From: an uncultured Lachnospiraceae bacterium
GTDB lineage: Bacteria; Bacillota; Clostridia; Lachnospirales; Lachnospiraceae
Direction: 5' to 3'
Length of the DNA: 64,000 nucleotides
Assembly (NCBI GenBank): GCA_947652735.1
Contig: CANTEG010000006.1
Location: 93,904 to 157,903 of the forward strand
A model generated the notes under the pieces. That model had not been told where the DNA came from and ran no database searches. It saw nothing but the letters and a program-made list of their open reading frames with translations. The position numbers were made by a program, and so were the translations under genes. The first letter of the stretch is position 1, and every line of letters starts with the position of its first letter. Below are positions 48,283 to 57,523 of the stretch, piece by piece.

Positions 48283-49617
48283 ATGGATATGAAAAAGATT
48301 AATTTAAATTCTGATAAAGTATTTTATTTGGCGATTATTTCCATATGTTTTTTATTGTTTTTTTCATGGTCAATCATTATTCCGTATAACCATGCCCCGG
48401 ACGAGCATATGAGATATGCAATTCCTGATTTTATATACCAATACGGCAAACTGCCCGTCGGCGATGATGCACGGATACGGAATGAAATCTGGGGTATTTC
48501 TTATGGCTTTACGCCCATTTTTTCCTATATTATCAGTGCCTTATTTATGAAAATAGTGAGTATTTTTTCCACAAGTGCAGGTGCATTACTTATCGCTGCA
48601 CGTTTTACAAGTGTTTGCTTTTCTATAGGAACGGTTATTTTTTGTATTAAAATTGGAAAATTGCTTTTTGATAAGGTATATGCCAGACTGTTTGTCTGCT
48701 CCATCGTTTTCCTGCCGCAATTTGTTTTTATTTCATCCTATGTAAATAATGATGCATTTGGCATATTTACGGTGAGCTGGATTATTTATGCAATGCTAAA
48801 GGCAAAGGCAAACAAATGGAGGCTTTGGGATTGTATATTTCTTGGAATAGGAATCGGTCTTTGCCTTATATCCTATTACAATTGCTACGGCATCATTATC
48901 GTGGCTCTGATTTACTCAGTTAAATCGGTCATTGACGATAAACAGATTGAATGTAAATTACAGTTTATTTTAATGCGGGTTTTGTGGGTAGGCATTGCCG
49001 CATTTCTTGTTGCAGGTTGGTGGTTTATCCGTAACTTCATTTTGTATGATGGTGATTTTCTTGGTATGCGTGCAAGCAGTGAGTGCGGGGAATTATATGC
49101 ACAGGATGAATTTAAGCCATCCAACAGAAGCACCCCGCAGAGAATGGGCATAACCCTGCCGCAAATGCTTGTCGGTATGCGCTGGCTTTACCTTTCCTTA
49201 AAAAGCTTTGTAGGGCAGTTTGATTACTTGAGTCTTTCTTTAAACAAATCGAGCTATTATATTATATGGACGTTATTTGCACTTGGATTTTTGGGATACT
49301 TTATTGATATTCATAAATGGCGTAAGGATAAGGAAAAGTACAATAACGCTTTGCTTCGAGTCATGATGATTTTAATGTGTGCCATAACTATGTCGCTCAG
49401 CATTTATTATTCCTATGTCAATGATTTTCAGGCTCAGGGCAGGTATCTTTTGCCGATGTTGATTTCCTTAAGTGTACTGTTTGTGCATAGCTGGTACAAG
49501 CTGGCAGACAAGCTGTTCCATGAAAAACGAAATTATGTGGCGGTATGTTTTATTTGTATTTATTTTATGACAATTATCAGTGCTACCGTGGATGTCATTA
49601 TACCTGCGTATCTTTAA
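48283..49617 (+). CDS. DUF2142-type membrane protein, likely GT-C glycosyltransferase
   Basis: About 445 residues with some eleven membrane segments. Near the N-terminus an extracellular loop has HAPDEHMRY, like the acidic PDE-H motif of DUF2142 and other GT-C enzymes that use polyprenyl-phosphate sugars. The start is uncertain (48283 or 48289). A TATAAT at 48243-48248 may be its -10 box. It opens the cluster that includes aminotransferase, acetyltransferase, GT2 and EmrE-like flippases, so it may be the final transferase on the outer face. Confidence 0.7.
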   Translation: MDMKKINLNSDKVFYLAIISICFLLFFSWSIIIPYNHAPDEHMRYAIPDFIYQYGKLPVGDDARIRNEIWGISYGFTPIFSYIISALFMKIVSIFSTSAGALLIAARFTSVCFSIGTVIFCIKIGKLLFDKVYARLFVCSIVFLPQFVFISSYVNNDAFGIFTVSWIIYAMLKAKANKWRLWDCIFLGIGIGLCLISYYNCYGIIIVALIYSVKSVIDDKQIECKLQFILMRVLWVGIAAFLVAGWWFIRNFILYDGDFLGMRASSECGELYAQDEFKPSNRSTPQRMGITLPQMLVGMRWLYLSLKSFVGQFDYLSLSLNKSSYYIIWTLFALGFLGYFIDIHKWRKDKEKYNNALLRVMMILMCAITMSLSIYYSYVNDFQAQGRYLLPMLISLSVLFVHSWYKLADKLFHEKRNYVAVCFICIYFMTIISATVDVIIPAYL

Positions 49618-49648
49618 TATATAAATAAATTACGGGAGATGAATATAA

Positions 49649-50779
49649 TTGATTAATTTTAATGTGCCACCTTATACGGGTAAGGAAATTGATTACATCA
49701 AACAGGCAGTTTCAAATAATAAAATATGCGGAGACGGTGAATTCACCAAAAAATGTAACGCATGGCTTGAGGAAAAAACCCAGACAAAAAAGGCATTACT
49801 TACCACATCATGCACCCATGCAACAGAGATGGCTGCATTACTCCTTGACATAAAACAGGGAGATGAGGTTATTATGCCGTCCTATACATTTGTATCAACG
49901 GCAGATGCATTTGTTTTACGTGGTGCTAAGGTGGTGTTTGTTGATATCAGACCTGACACCATGAATATTGATGAAACGCTTATTGAACATGCAATTACAG
50001 ACAAGACAAAGGCGATTGTTCCTGTTCATTATGCAGGCGTCTCATGTGAGATGGATACAATTATGGATATTGCCAAACGGTATCAGCTTGCGGTTGTGGA
50101 GGATGCGGCTCAGGGAGTGATGAGTACATACAAGGGACGTGCGTTGGGAACCATTGGTGACTACGGATGCTATAGCTTCCACGAGACAAAGAATTACAGT
50201 ATGGGAGAGGGCGGTGCCCTGCTTATCAAGAATGCTGAATATGTAGAAAAAGCTGAGATTATACGTGAGAAAGGAACAAACAGAAGTAAATTTTTCAGAG
50301 GACAAATAGATAAATATACATGGATGGATGCAGGCTCATCTTATTTGCCAAGTGACATGAATGCTGCATACTTATGGGCACAGCTTGAAATAGCCGACCA
50401 AATTAATGAAAACCGTCTTGCTTCATGGAAGCATTATTACAATGGGCTATTGACACTTGCAGACAATGGATTCATTGAGCTTCCCTTTGTACCATCAGAA
50501 TGCGTCCATAATGCACATATGTTTTACATTAAGGTAAAGGATGTGGAGGAGAGAACCCGCCTGATTACATATTTAAAGGAACATGAAATTTTAACGGTAT
50601 TTCATTATATTCCTTTACATATTGCACCTGCTGGGAAAAAATACGGAAGATTTTCAGGTGAGGATAAATACACAACAAGAGAGAGCGAGAGGTTGGTAAG
50701 ACTTCCTATGTATTATGGTTTAACCGAGAGTGAGATTGATTACATAATTGAGAAAATCAATTGTTTTTATAAAGGTTGA
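49649..50779 (+). CDS. Sugar nucleotide aminotransferase (RffA/WecE-like, DegT family)
   Basis: A 376-residue PLP enzyme that aminates a keto-sugar nucleotide. The PLP lysine is K181 (HETKNYSMGEGG), and TTSCTHATEMAALLL, EDAAQ and the GDGEFTKKC start resemble dTDP-4-amino-4,6-dideoxygalactose transaminase. The exact sugar is not fixed. The start is TTG at 49649 behind GGGAGATG. The acetyltransferase gene 106 bases on would act on its product. Confidence 0.87.
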   Translation: MINFNVPPYTGKEIDYIKQAVSNNKICGDGEFTKKCNAWLEEKTQTKKALLTTSCTHATEMAALLLDIKQGDEVIMPSYTFVSTADAFVLRGAKVVFVDIRPDTMNIDETLIEHAITDKTKAIVPVHYAGVSCEMDTIMDIAKRYQLAVVEDAAQGVMSTYKGRALGTIGDYGCYSFHETKNYSMGEGGALLIKNAEYVEKAEIIREKGTNRSKFFRGQIDKYTWMDAGSSYLPSDMNAAYLWAQLEIADQINENRLASWKHYYNGLLTLADNGFIELPFVPSECVHNAHMFYIKVKDVEERTRLITYLKEHEILTVFHYIPLHIAPAGKKYGRFSGEDKYTTRESERLVRLPMYYGLTESEIDYIIEKINCFYKG

Positions 50780-50802
50780 TTGACTGATAGCAAATCTGGT
50801 TT

Positions 50803-50844
50803 TATAGGAAACAAAGTTTCCTATAGGCACGTTCCTAAAGGAAC
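50803..50844 (+). repeat. Intergenic palindrome copy 2 plus second hairpin
   Basis: TATAGGAAA/TTTCCTATA (50803-50811, 50817-50825) is followed by GTTCCT-AA-AGGAAC (50831-50844). The first resembles the palindrome at 45442. They may be RNA processing or stability elements inside the operon. Confidence 0.5.
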
Positions 50845-50885
50845 TTGCGAAGTAATGGACTGGTGTTCAAATTAAGGAGACGCAA

Positions 50886-51407
50886 ATGGAAATAAACGGT
50901 GAACATATATGTTTAACTTCAATCTGTGAGGATGACACAAAAGACATTGTGAAATGGCGGAACAGCGTGCGTGATAATTTTATTGACAGGAATTTATTTA
51001 CGGAGGAAAGCCATACAAAATGGCTGAATAATGTTGTCAGGGCAGGAAAGGCAGTGCAGTTTGTCATAAAGGTGAAACAGGACAATAAAAAAATTGGTTC
51101 CGTCTTCCTGAAAGATATTGACGAAAAACATAAAAAAGCGGAATACGGCATATTTATCGGAGACTCTGACAGTCAGGGGAGAGGATACGGAACGGAAGCT
51201 GCGCGGTTGATTACGGACTATGGTTTTTCCGTTCTTGGTCTCCACAAGATTATGCTCCGTGTGTTTGCCTTTAATTTGGGTGCAGTAAAAAGCTATGAAA
51301 AAGCAGGTTTTTGGCAGGAAGGTTATTTAAAGGACGAGGTTTGTATCGATGGTAAATTTTATGATATGATACTGATGGGGATGATAAAGGAGGCGCACAA
51401 TGGATAA
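50886..51407 (+). CDS. GNAT N-acetyltransferase
   Basis: A 173-residue RimJ/L-type GNAT protein with the acetyl-CoA loop QGRGYGTEA and the NLGAVKSYEKAGF C-terminal motif. Next to a sugar aminotransferase it most likely acetylates the new amino group, as WecD or PseH do. A ribosomal protein or other target is not excluded. AAGGAG precedes the ATG; it overlaps the next gene by 8 bases. Confidence 0.82.
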   Translation: MEINGEHICLTSICEDDTKDIVKWRNSVRDNFIDRNLFTEESHTKWLNNVVRAGKAVQFVIKVKQDNKKIGSVFLKDIDEKHKKAEYGIFIGDSDSQGRGYGTEAARLITDYGFSVLGLHKIMLRVFAFNLGAVKSYEKAGFWQEGYLKDEVCIDGKFYDMILMGMIKEAHNG

Positions 51408-52353
51408 GATTTCATTTGTGATACCGTGCTATGCTTCAGAGCATACTCTTAGCCTGGTGGTAGAAGAAGTAAATACCGCTATGCAGCAGCAAAATAAATA
51501 TAGCTGGGAATTTGTCCTTGTCAATGACTGTTCTCCTGATAACACATTTCAGATTATTAGGGAGCTGTGTAACAAATATCCCAACATTTATGGCATTAAT
51601 CTGGCACGTAATTTCGGACAGCATGCAGCGTTAATGGCAGGTTTTAACAATGTTACAGGTGACATTATTGTTTGTCTTGATGATGACGGACAAACGCCTG
51701 GAGACGAAGTCGGAAAGCTTATCCAAAAGATAGAAGACGGCTATGATGTTGTATACGCAAAATACAATCATAAAAAGCATTCAGTTTTCAGAAATATTGG
51801 TAGCAGGATAAACAGTAAAATGGCTGAGTATTTGCTGGATAAGCCGCATAATCTGTTTATATCCAGCTATTTTGCCGTTAAGCGCTTTATCGTTGATGAA
51901 ATGATACGATACGAAAATTCTTATCCCTATGTGATAGGGCTTGTTCTTCGTTCCACAAAGAATATTGCAAATGTTGATGTGACCCACAGGGAACGGTTAG
52001 ACGGAACGTCAGGCTACTCATTTAAAAAGTTAATATCATTATGGTCAAACGGATTTACTGCATTTTCCGTGAAACCTCTTAGAATTGCAACATGCGTAGG
52101 TTTTCTTGTAGCTATAGCAGGATTTATCTTTATGATTGCCTTGATTATAAGAAAGGTGCTGCATCCTCGGGCTATTTTAATTGGATGGAGCTCTACAATG
52201 TCTGTTTTACTTATGCTTGGCGGAATTATTTTAATTGTGCTTGGCATTATAGGAGAATATATCGGCAGAATTTATATTTGTTTAAACAAGGCACCTCAAT
52301 ATATTATCAGGGAAAAGGTAAGCTCAAATGGAACAACAGAAAAATCAAATTAA
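51400..52353 (+). CDS. Polyprenyl-phosphate glycosyltransferase (GT2, ArnC/GtrB-like)
   Basis: A 317-residue GT2 enzyme. The catalytic part has NDCSPDNT, the DDD motif (CLDDDGQTP) and RNFGQHAA; two membrane segments at the end (about 228-250 and 263-288) fit the ArnC/GtrB group. It moves a sugar from a nucleotide to undecaprenyl phosphate inside the cell. The next two genes code for the matching flippase halves. Confidence 0.88.
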   Translation: MDKISFVIPCYASEHTLSLVVEEVNTAMQQQNKYSWEFVLVNDCSPDNTFQIIRELCNKYPNIYGINLARNFGQHAALMAGFNNVTGDIIVCLDDDGQTPGDEVGKLIQKIEDGYDVVYAKYNHKKHSVFRNIGSRINSKMAEYLLDKPHNLFISSYFAVKRFIVDEMIRYENSYPYVIGLVLRSTKNIANVDVTHRERLDGTSGYSFKKLISLWSNGFTAFSVKPLRIATCVGFLVAIAGFIFMIALIIRKVLHPRAILIGWSSTMSVLLMLGGIILIVLGIIGEYIGRIYICLNKAPQYIIREKVSSNGTTEKSN

Positions 52354-52684
52354 AAATTACGTTTTGTTATATTCCATATTGTTCATATATTCCTTAGGAT
52401 CAGTATTTTCCAAAATTGCCGCACAGCAGGAGCTGCTTTCCCTGAAATTTCTTTTATCATATGGAATGGTATTAGTTATCATGTTCGTCTATGCAATTTT
52501 CTGGCAGCAAATATTGAAGAAATTTGATTTGACCATTGCATATGCCAACAAGGCAGCCGTAATTGTATTTGGCATTGTTTGGGGGGCAGTGATTTTCAAG
52601 GAAAAAATATCATGGAATATGATAGTAGGCTCTGTTATTATAATAATTGGAATATGGATGGTTGCAAAGGATAATGAAAGTTAG
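52328..52684 (+). CDS. EmrE-like flippase subunit 1 (ArnE/ArnF-like)
   Basis: A 118-residue protein with four membrane segments of the DMT/EamA half type. Its pairing with a second half gene after an ArnC-like gene matches ArnE-ArnF, which turn undecaprenyl-phosphate-sugar to the outer face. It overlaps the GT2 gene by 26 bases and its partner by 11. Confidence 0.78.
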   Translation: MEQQKNQIKNYVLLYSILFIYSLGSVFSKIAAQQELLSLKFLLSYGMVLVIMFVYAIFWQQILKKFDLTIAYANKAAVIVFGIVWGAVIFKEKISWNMIVGSVIIIIGIWMVAKDNES

Positions 52685-53018
52685 TTTTATTTATGTGATT
52701 ATTTTTCTGGTATCTGTGCTTGTTTCTTCCATTTCACAGATTATGTTAAAATTATCTTCACGAAAAAAGTACGAACATAAAATCAAAGAATATTTAAATC
52801 CAATGGTTATTATTGCATATGGTATGTTTTTTATGTCTACACTGATGACAACTTTGGCATACAAAGGCGTCCCTTTGTCGTTTGGGCCCATACTGGAAGC
52901 AACCGGTTATATTTATGTTGCAATACTTGGTGCGACCATTTTAAAAGAAAAAATGACAAAGAACAAAATCATAGGAAACCTCCTAATTATCGTTGGCATT
53001 ATTGTATTTTCACTGTAA
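52674..53018 (+). CDS. EmrE-like flippase subunit 2 (ArnE/ArnF-like)
   Basis: A 114-residue protein with four membrane segments and the ILKEKMTKNKIIGNLLIIVGI end typical of DMT transporters. The start at 52674 follows AAAGGATA; a longer frame from 52647 would overlap more. It should dimerise with the preceding subunit. Last gene of the cluster. Confidence 0.78.
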   Translation: MKVSFIYVIIFLVSVLVSSISQIMLKLSSRKKYEHKIKEYLNPMVIIAYGMFFMSTLMTTLAYKGVPLSFGPILEATGYIYVAILGATILKEKMTKNKIIGNLLIIVGIIVFSL

Positions 53019-53110
53019 ATTGGCAAGCGTATTAAAAGAACGTTTCGTAAAAAACAGGCATATTCAAGCCAATTTAATACAGTCCAGACAGTTGTGACAA
53101 AAAATCATGT

Positions 53111-53175
53111 GGTACTATGAGCATTTTAATATAGTACTTATAGTACCTTTTTGTAGCGCTATAAGTACTTTTTGT
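53111..53175 (+). terminator. Terminator with a possible alternative hairpin
   Basis: Stem 53133-53143 with 53159-53169 (11 bp, AGTACTTATAG) is followed by a T run. GGTACTAT (53111-53118) can also pair with ATAGTACC (53140-53147), which overlaps the first arm, so two structures exclude each other. The rest of the 293-base gap 53019-53311 is AT-rich, with a TTGACA at 53225-53230 lacking a good -10, and GAGGAGG before the next gene. Confidence 0.55.
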
Positions 53176-53311
53176 GTTTATTTTTGGCAACAAATATAAT
53201 ATAATAAAGCTTAATTATATTATTTTGACAGTATGACAAACATGAATAAATCGCCACTGTCTATGGGGCAGAAATTGGCGAGATAACGAAAGAAAAAGAG
53301 GAGGTATAACA

Positions 53312-56300
53312 ATGAGAAGAAAACTGAAAAAACTTGGCTGTGCAATACTGTGTATATGTCTGCTGATAATGAATACACCAAGCCCTATGTCTTATGCAGG
53401 AAACACGGAACAATATGCCACAGATTCGGATGCAACCTATATGGATGCAACTTATACGGATGCCGAAAATACAGATGTTACAGAGACCGTCAGTATGGCA
53501 ACAGATACAAATGTGAAAGATATTTATACTGCAACTGCCACGGCAATCGATGCGTTGCTATATGCAGCGGCTCCGGATATTCCAGAGGGTGGGTATAGCA
53601 TTGAGATTAATTCCCAAAACGATTGGAACAATCTGTTTACCCATACAGCAGGTGATGGCAGTGGGTGGACCAGTTCAGGAACGTCAACAGCAATATACAT
53701 CGAAAATACAAATCCGGTAGCCATTATTTTAAACGCTGATATTACTTTATCTTCCAACACTACCTTAGTTTGTCAGCAGGTTGATGGTGTTCAAAAGGAT
53801 TTTCTACTTTATGGTAACGGACACAGTATAGATACAGATGGACATATATTATCCCTTGTGGCAAATACCATTGCAATAGAGAATACACATATCAAAAACG
53901 GAAAGCTGTATGTGCAAGGGCATATCAGATTTCGCTGTACAGACAGTCAGTTTTCCGCTGCGGCAGTTGAATTATATACAAACGCTGTAACAGAAAGAAC
54001 GTATATTACAGGATGTGAATTTACTGATTGTCCGGAACCGTGCATTTGGTCAAAGGGTGCACCATGCCCTGTCAGTATCTCTGATTGCAATATGGATAAC
54101 TGCGGACTTTTATTCAAAGCTACAAACGACCCATGCAGGGTAAGCTTTTCTGGCATTAAAGCAAAAAACTGTACGGGAACCGTTCTTGGACAGACGACAG
54201 CAGATTCCACAGCTACCCCTTATATTATTGAATCAATATCCAATTGTGAGCTAAGCACCTCACAGTCAGGAAAAATTGCGATTGATCATACCGCTAGTGC
54301 GGTAGGAGAAATTACAGGCTGTACGATTACAGGCTTTGATACGGGAATCAAGCTATATGGATGTAATGTTACTTCTGTATCTGATATTGATACACTCACA
54401 ATCAGCGATACAACAATTACGGATTGTATTACTGGACTTCACACTTGGTATTTGTCAGCGTATGAAAATGCAATTATTTCAAACCTTACTATGGAGGCAC
54501 GGGAGGGTGTTTCTGACACAGTCGGATATAAGGGTGATGGAAGTTTGACGTTGAAAACCTTTCTATCAGTTGATTATGACTTTAGTCAGATGCCTCAGAT
54601 AAAGAACTGCCATATTACAGGCTTTGATACGGGTATCAACTTAAATTTATGCAGAGCTGTAGTATCGGATTGTGAGATATCAGATTGTGCGTCAGGAATT
54701 AATATAACAAGCGATGCAGTTGCCATCGTAGACACACTATTGACAGCAAGGGCTTCAGTATATTCAGTTGGTGTTACAACAAATGCTGTATGTTATCTGA
54801 TAGATTGTGACATCAATGATTTTAACGTTGGAAGTGATTTACATGCCTCAAGTGATACGACAGTTATTAGCTGTAGGTACCAAAACAAGGACACAAATCT
54901 CATAGGTGCTTATCAAACATCCGTCTATGATACAAGCTTTATCGGCAGCGAAAAATCTGTACTTATGAGAGGTGGTACATCATATTTGTACGACTGTGTT
55001 GTAGAGGGTGATCCTGATACAACAAAGTTTGGGGTTTCCATGGAATCAAGTGCAAATACGCTACATATGTACAGCATGGATCGCCCTTATTATTCTCCTC
55101 ATAACGGAGTTTATGATAATCTGAAGCAATATACTGACAGGAACGTGAATGATGGAAAATCTGAAGTTTTTAATTGTGAGACAGGAATTGACTCTACAAG
55201 AGTCGTGGATATTGCGGATACACATGTACATGATTGTGGAACCGGTATGAAATTATTGGGCAGTACTTACTCTTACGGCAATAACCTGGTCGAAGACTGT
55301 ACTAACGGAATGGAAGTTCAGAGCTTGTTTAAAAATATGGGTAATACAAGTACACCTAGCTTTACGGATATATGCGCGGATACAATCCGTAACTGTTCCA
55401 ATGATGGTCTGAACGGCTATTATATTACAGCAGATCCAGTGGAATGGAAGAATCGGCTGGAAATATATAATTGCGGCAATTATGGTATAAAAAACACTGG
55501 AAACTTAACGAGTGCAACCGTTGATATACATGACTGTAAAACGGGTATTTACATGACAGAGACTGCGAGTAATACAATTCTAGGTCCTGAATCTAAGGTT
55601 TATGATAACCTGGAATGGAATGTATATAATGATTCTACGAGTACTTATTCACAATTTATCATTCAAGGTTTAGAAGGAACGCTTACCAGAGGGGCAATTG
55701 GCAACGTATATACTAAAAACAATGCTGTCATTGGTGTCAAAGATTTATATAGTGATGACAGTGTGTATTATTTAGGGGCAGACAGCGGAATGTATATATT
55801 CAGCGTGGATAATTTATACGACACAGTAGTTTTTGACACAATCGATTCAGGATATACAATTGGCAGAAGGGTCGCGGTGTTGTCCACTGATATTACCTCG
55901 CAAATGTTTGCAAAAAAAGAAGGTTTTGTAATATCAACTGAGGTGGATGGCAGCACTACCTATGCAGTTTTTGCAGCAGGCTGTAACGTAACCTACGATG
56001 TGACGACAAACGGAGGTGATACCTTTAGCGGTGGAGATTTGACACAATTTAGCTATTTAAGCGGAGATGATGTCGATTTAACCTATACCGCTTCTAAGAC
56101 GGGATATGAGTTTGTGGGCTGGAATACAGACCAAAACGCAACAGTAGGACTTACTACACTTACAGCGGAGACAGAAGATATTACCTTATATGCCATATAC
56201 AAAAAGACGACTTATATCAACTATCATACATATGATACCGCATCGGATTACAGAACTACCGTTGACTTTTACAACAATCAGGATGAGATAGAGTGTGGGC

Positions 56301-57076
56301 TGGCTGTATATAATGCAGGCGGAAATAATACCTTTGCCGGATATGTCCTCGATGAGGATGCAACTGTTTCTTCTGCTGATGATTTGATGCAGGCAGGAGA
56401 TAGTGCAACAGTTTCTCCTGACGGCTTAGATGTTTACTGTGTGTATGCAAAACAAGGACGGTTGGATTATCTGAAAAAGGACGGTACAATTCTGAGTACG
56501 GAAAGAATAACCGTTTATCAGGTAAGCTCGGATAATAAGAATTTTGTGTATACCATAAAAGCAGGGGAGTCGATAGAAGGCTTTATCTTTACAGGATGGA
56601 AGGATAAAGACGACAACAGCTTTGTTGCAGGTAATACCCTCAGTACGGAGGATGACTTTATTGTTTTGACACCTGTTTACGAGGAGGATGAAGAGCCAAG
56701 CACAGAAGATACAACTACGGAAGATACGACCACAGAAGATACAACTACAGAAGATACGACCACGGAGGAGCCTACCACTGAAACACCGACTACAGAGGCA
56801 GTGACCACTGAAGCACCAACTACAGGAGCGTCGACTACAGAGACACCTACCACTGAAGCGTCAACTGCAGAAACACCGACTACAGAGACTTCAATCACAG
56901 AGACACCTACTACGGAGGAAACTACCAAAGCACCGACCACAGAAACAACAACCACGGAAACACCAGATAGTCCTAAAACAGGAGATAGTACAAATCCAAT
57001 CGGTGTTATTGGACTTGGAATTTTGTCTCTCTTAGGCATATTTGGATTGTCCTTGAAAAACAAAAGGAACAATTGA
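53312..57076 (+). CDS. Cell-wall-anchored beta-helix surface protein with Thr-rich stalk
   Basis: A 1254-residue secreted protein. A signal peptide (basic RRKLKK, hydrophobic stretch, PMSYAG) ends near residue 30. About 170-780 are many short repeats of beta-helix type (repeated 'ITGCTITGFDTGI' and 'DCxxGI' patterns). About 890-950 and nearby are InlB/Listeria-Bacteroides repeats (YEFVGWNTD, FIFTGWKDKD). From about 1130 a Thr/Glu/Pro stalk (TTEDTTTED, TTETPTTE) leads to a sorting signal SPKTGDS, a membrane segment and KNKRNN. Sortase should link it to the wall. The ligand, perhaps a glycan or host surface, is unknown. No sortase gene is in the window. Confidence 0.88.
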   Translation: MRRKLKKLGCAILCICLLIMNTPSPMSYAGNTEQYATDSDATYMDATYTDAENTDVTETVSMATDTNVKDIYTATATAIDALLYAAAPDIPEGGYSIEINSQNDWNNLFTHTAGDGSGWTSSGTSTAIYIENTNPVAIILNADITLSSNTTLVCQQVDGVQKDFLLYGNGHSIDTDGHILSLVANTIAIENTHIKNGKLYVQGHIRFRCTDSQFSAAAVELYTNAVTERTYITGCEFTDCPEPCIWSKGAPCPVSISDCNMDNCGLLFKATNDPCRVSFSGIKAKNCTGTVLGQTTADSTATPYIIESISNCELSTSQSGKIAIDHTASAVGEITGCTITGFDTGIKLYGCNVTSVSDIDTLTISDTTITDCITGLHTWYLSAYENAIISNLTMEAREGVSDTVGYKGDGSLTLKTFLSVDYDFSQMPQIKNCHITGFDTGINLNLCRAVVSDCEISDCASGINITSDAVAIVDTLLTARASVYSVGVTTNAVCYLIDCDINDFNVGSDLHASSDTTVISCRYQNKDTNLIGAYQTSVYDTSFIGSEKSVLMRGGTSYLYDCVVEGDPDTTKFGVSMESSANTLHMYSMDRPYYSPHNGVYDNLKQYTDRNVNDGKSEVFNCETGIDSTRVVDIADTHVHDCGTGMKLLGSTYSYGNNLVEDCTNGMEVQSLFKNMGNTSTPSFTDICADTIRNCSNDGLNGYYITADPVEWKNRLEIYNCGNYGIKNTGNLTSATVDIHDCKTGIYMTETASNTILGPESKVYDNLEWNVYNDSTSTYSQFIIQGLEGTLTRGAIGNVYTKNNAVIGVKDLYSDDSVYYLGADSGMYIFSVDNLYDTVVFDTIDSGYTIGRRVAVLSTDITSQMFAKKEGFVISTEVDGSTTYAVFAAGCNVTYDVTTNGGDTFSGGDLTQFSYLSGDDVDLTYTASKTGYEFVGWNTDQNATVGLTTLTAETEDITLYAIYKKTTYINYHTYDTASDYRTTVDFYNNQDEIECGLAVYNAGGNNTFAGYVLDEDATVSSADDLMQAGDSATVSPDGLDVYCVYAKQGRLDYLKKDGTILSTERITVYQVSSDNKNFVYTIKAGESIEGFIFTGWKDKDDNSFVAGNTLSTEDDFIVLTPVYEEDEEPSTEDTTTEDTTTEDTTTEDTTTEEPTTETPTTEAVTTEAPTTGASTTETPTTEASTAETPTTETSITETPTTEETTKAPTTETTTTETPDSPKTGDSTNPIGVIGLGILSLLGIFGLSLKNKRNN
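56698..56960 (+). repeat. Low-complexity Thr/Glu/Pro stalk repeats
   Basis: Fifteen-base units coding for EDTTT run in tandem at 56707-56766, then degenerate T-E-x-P-T units. Such tracts vary in length by slippage between strains. Confidence 0.85.
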
Positions 57077-57133
57077 TATACAAATTATCGTATGGATGTT
57101 GTAACCATATTTATGGTTGTATACGATTTATTT

Positions 57134-57190
57134 AGCTTGCCTGCCAATATGCATTGAAATAAAGTCAATGTGTCAGCAGACAAGCTTTAT
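57134..57190 (+). terminator. Terminator of the surface protein gene
   Basis: AGCTTG-c-CTG (57134-57143) pairs with CAG-a-CAAGCT (57177-57186), with an inner CATTGA/TCAATG stem, then TTATTATTAT. An additional weaker inverted repeat spans 57088-57126. The rest of the 447-base gap to the recombinase (57077-57523) is AT-rich with no gene seen. Confidence 0.55.
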
Positions 57191-57523
57191 TATTATAATT
57201 TGGATACATATACATGAAATTGGTATTCCCAGACACGTACTTGCCCATTAATTTTGTTTTATCTTATAAAGGTAACGATTTATATTTCTGACAGCGTATA
57301 TTTTTACCCACACAACATATATGCTGACTTTGCTTGATTATCTTGTTATTGTAATAATAATGTAATGCAGCAGGAAAATAAAAATATATTTAACAACAAA
57401 TGGTGTAGTAGCATTGACAACATAGATTTATTCGCAAAACCCAGGTTTTACGAAAATAATACTTTATTTTTTATGACAGAAGTGCTATAATTACCATAAT
57501 ATAGCTTTACGGAGGTTTTTATA

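Noticed and set aside
56677-57072. Minus-strand frame rich in VVSSVV repeats opposite the surface protein stalk
   Set aside because: Antisense shadow of the Thr/Glu/Pro codon repeats.
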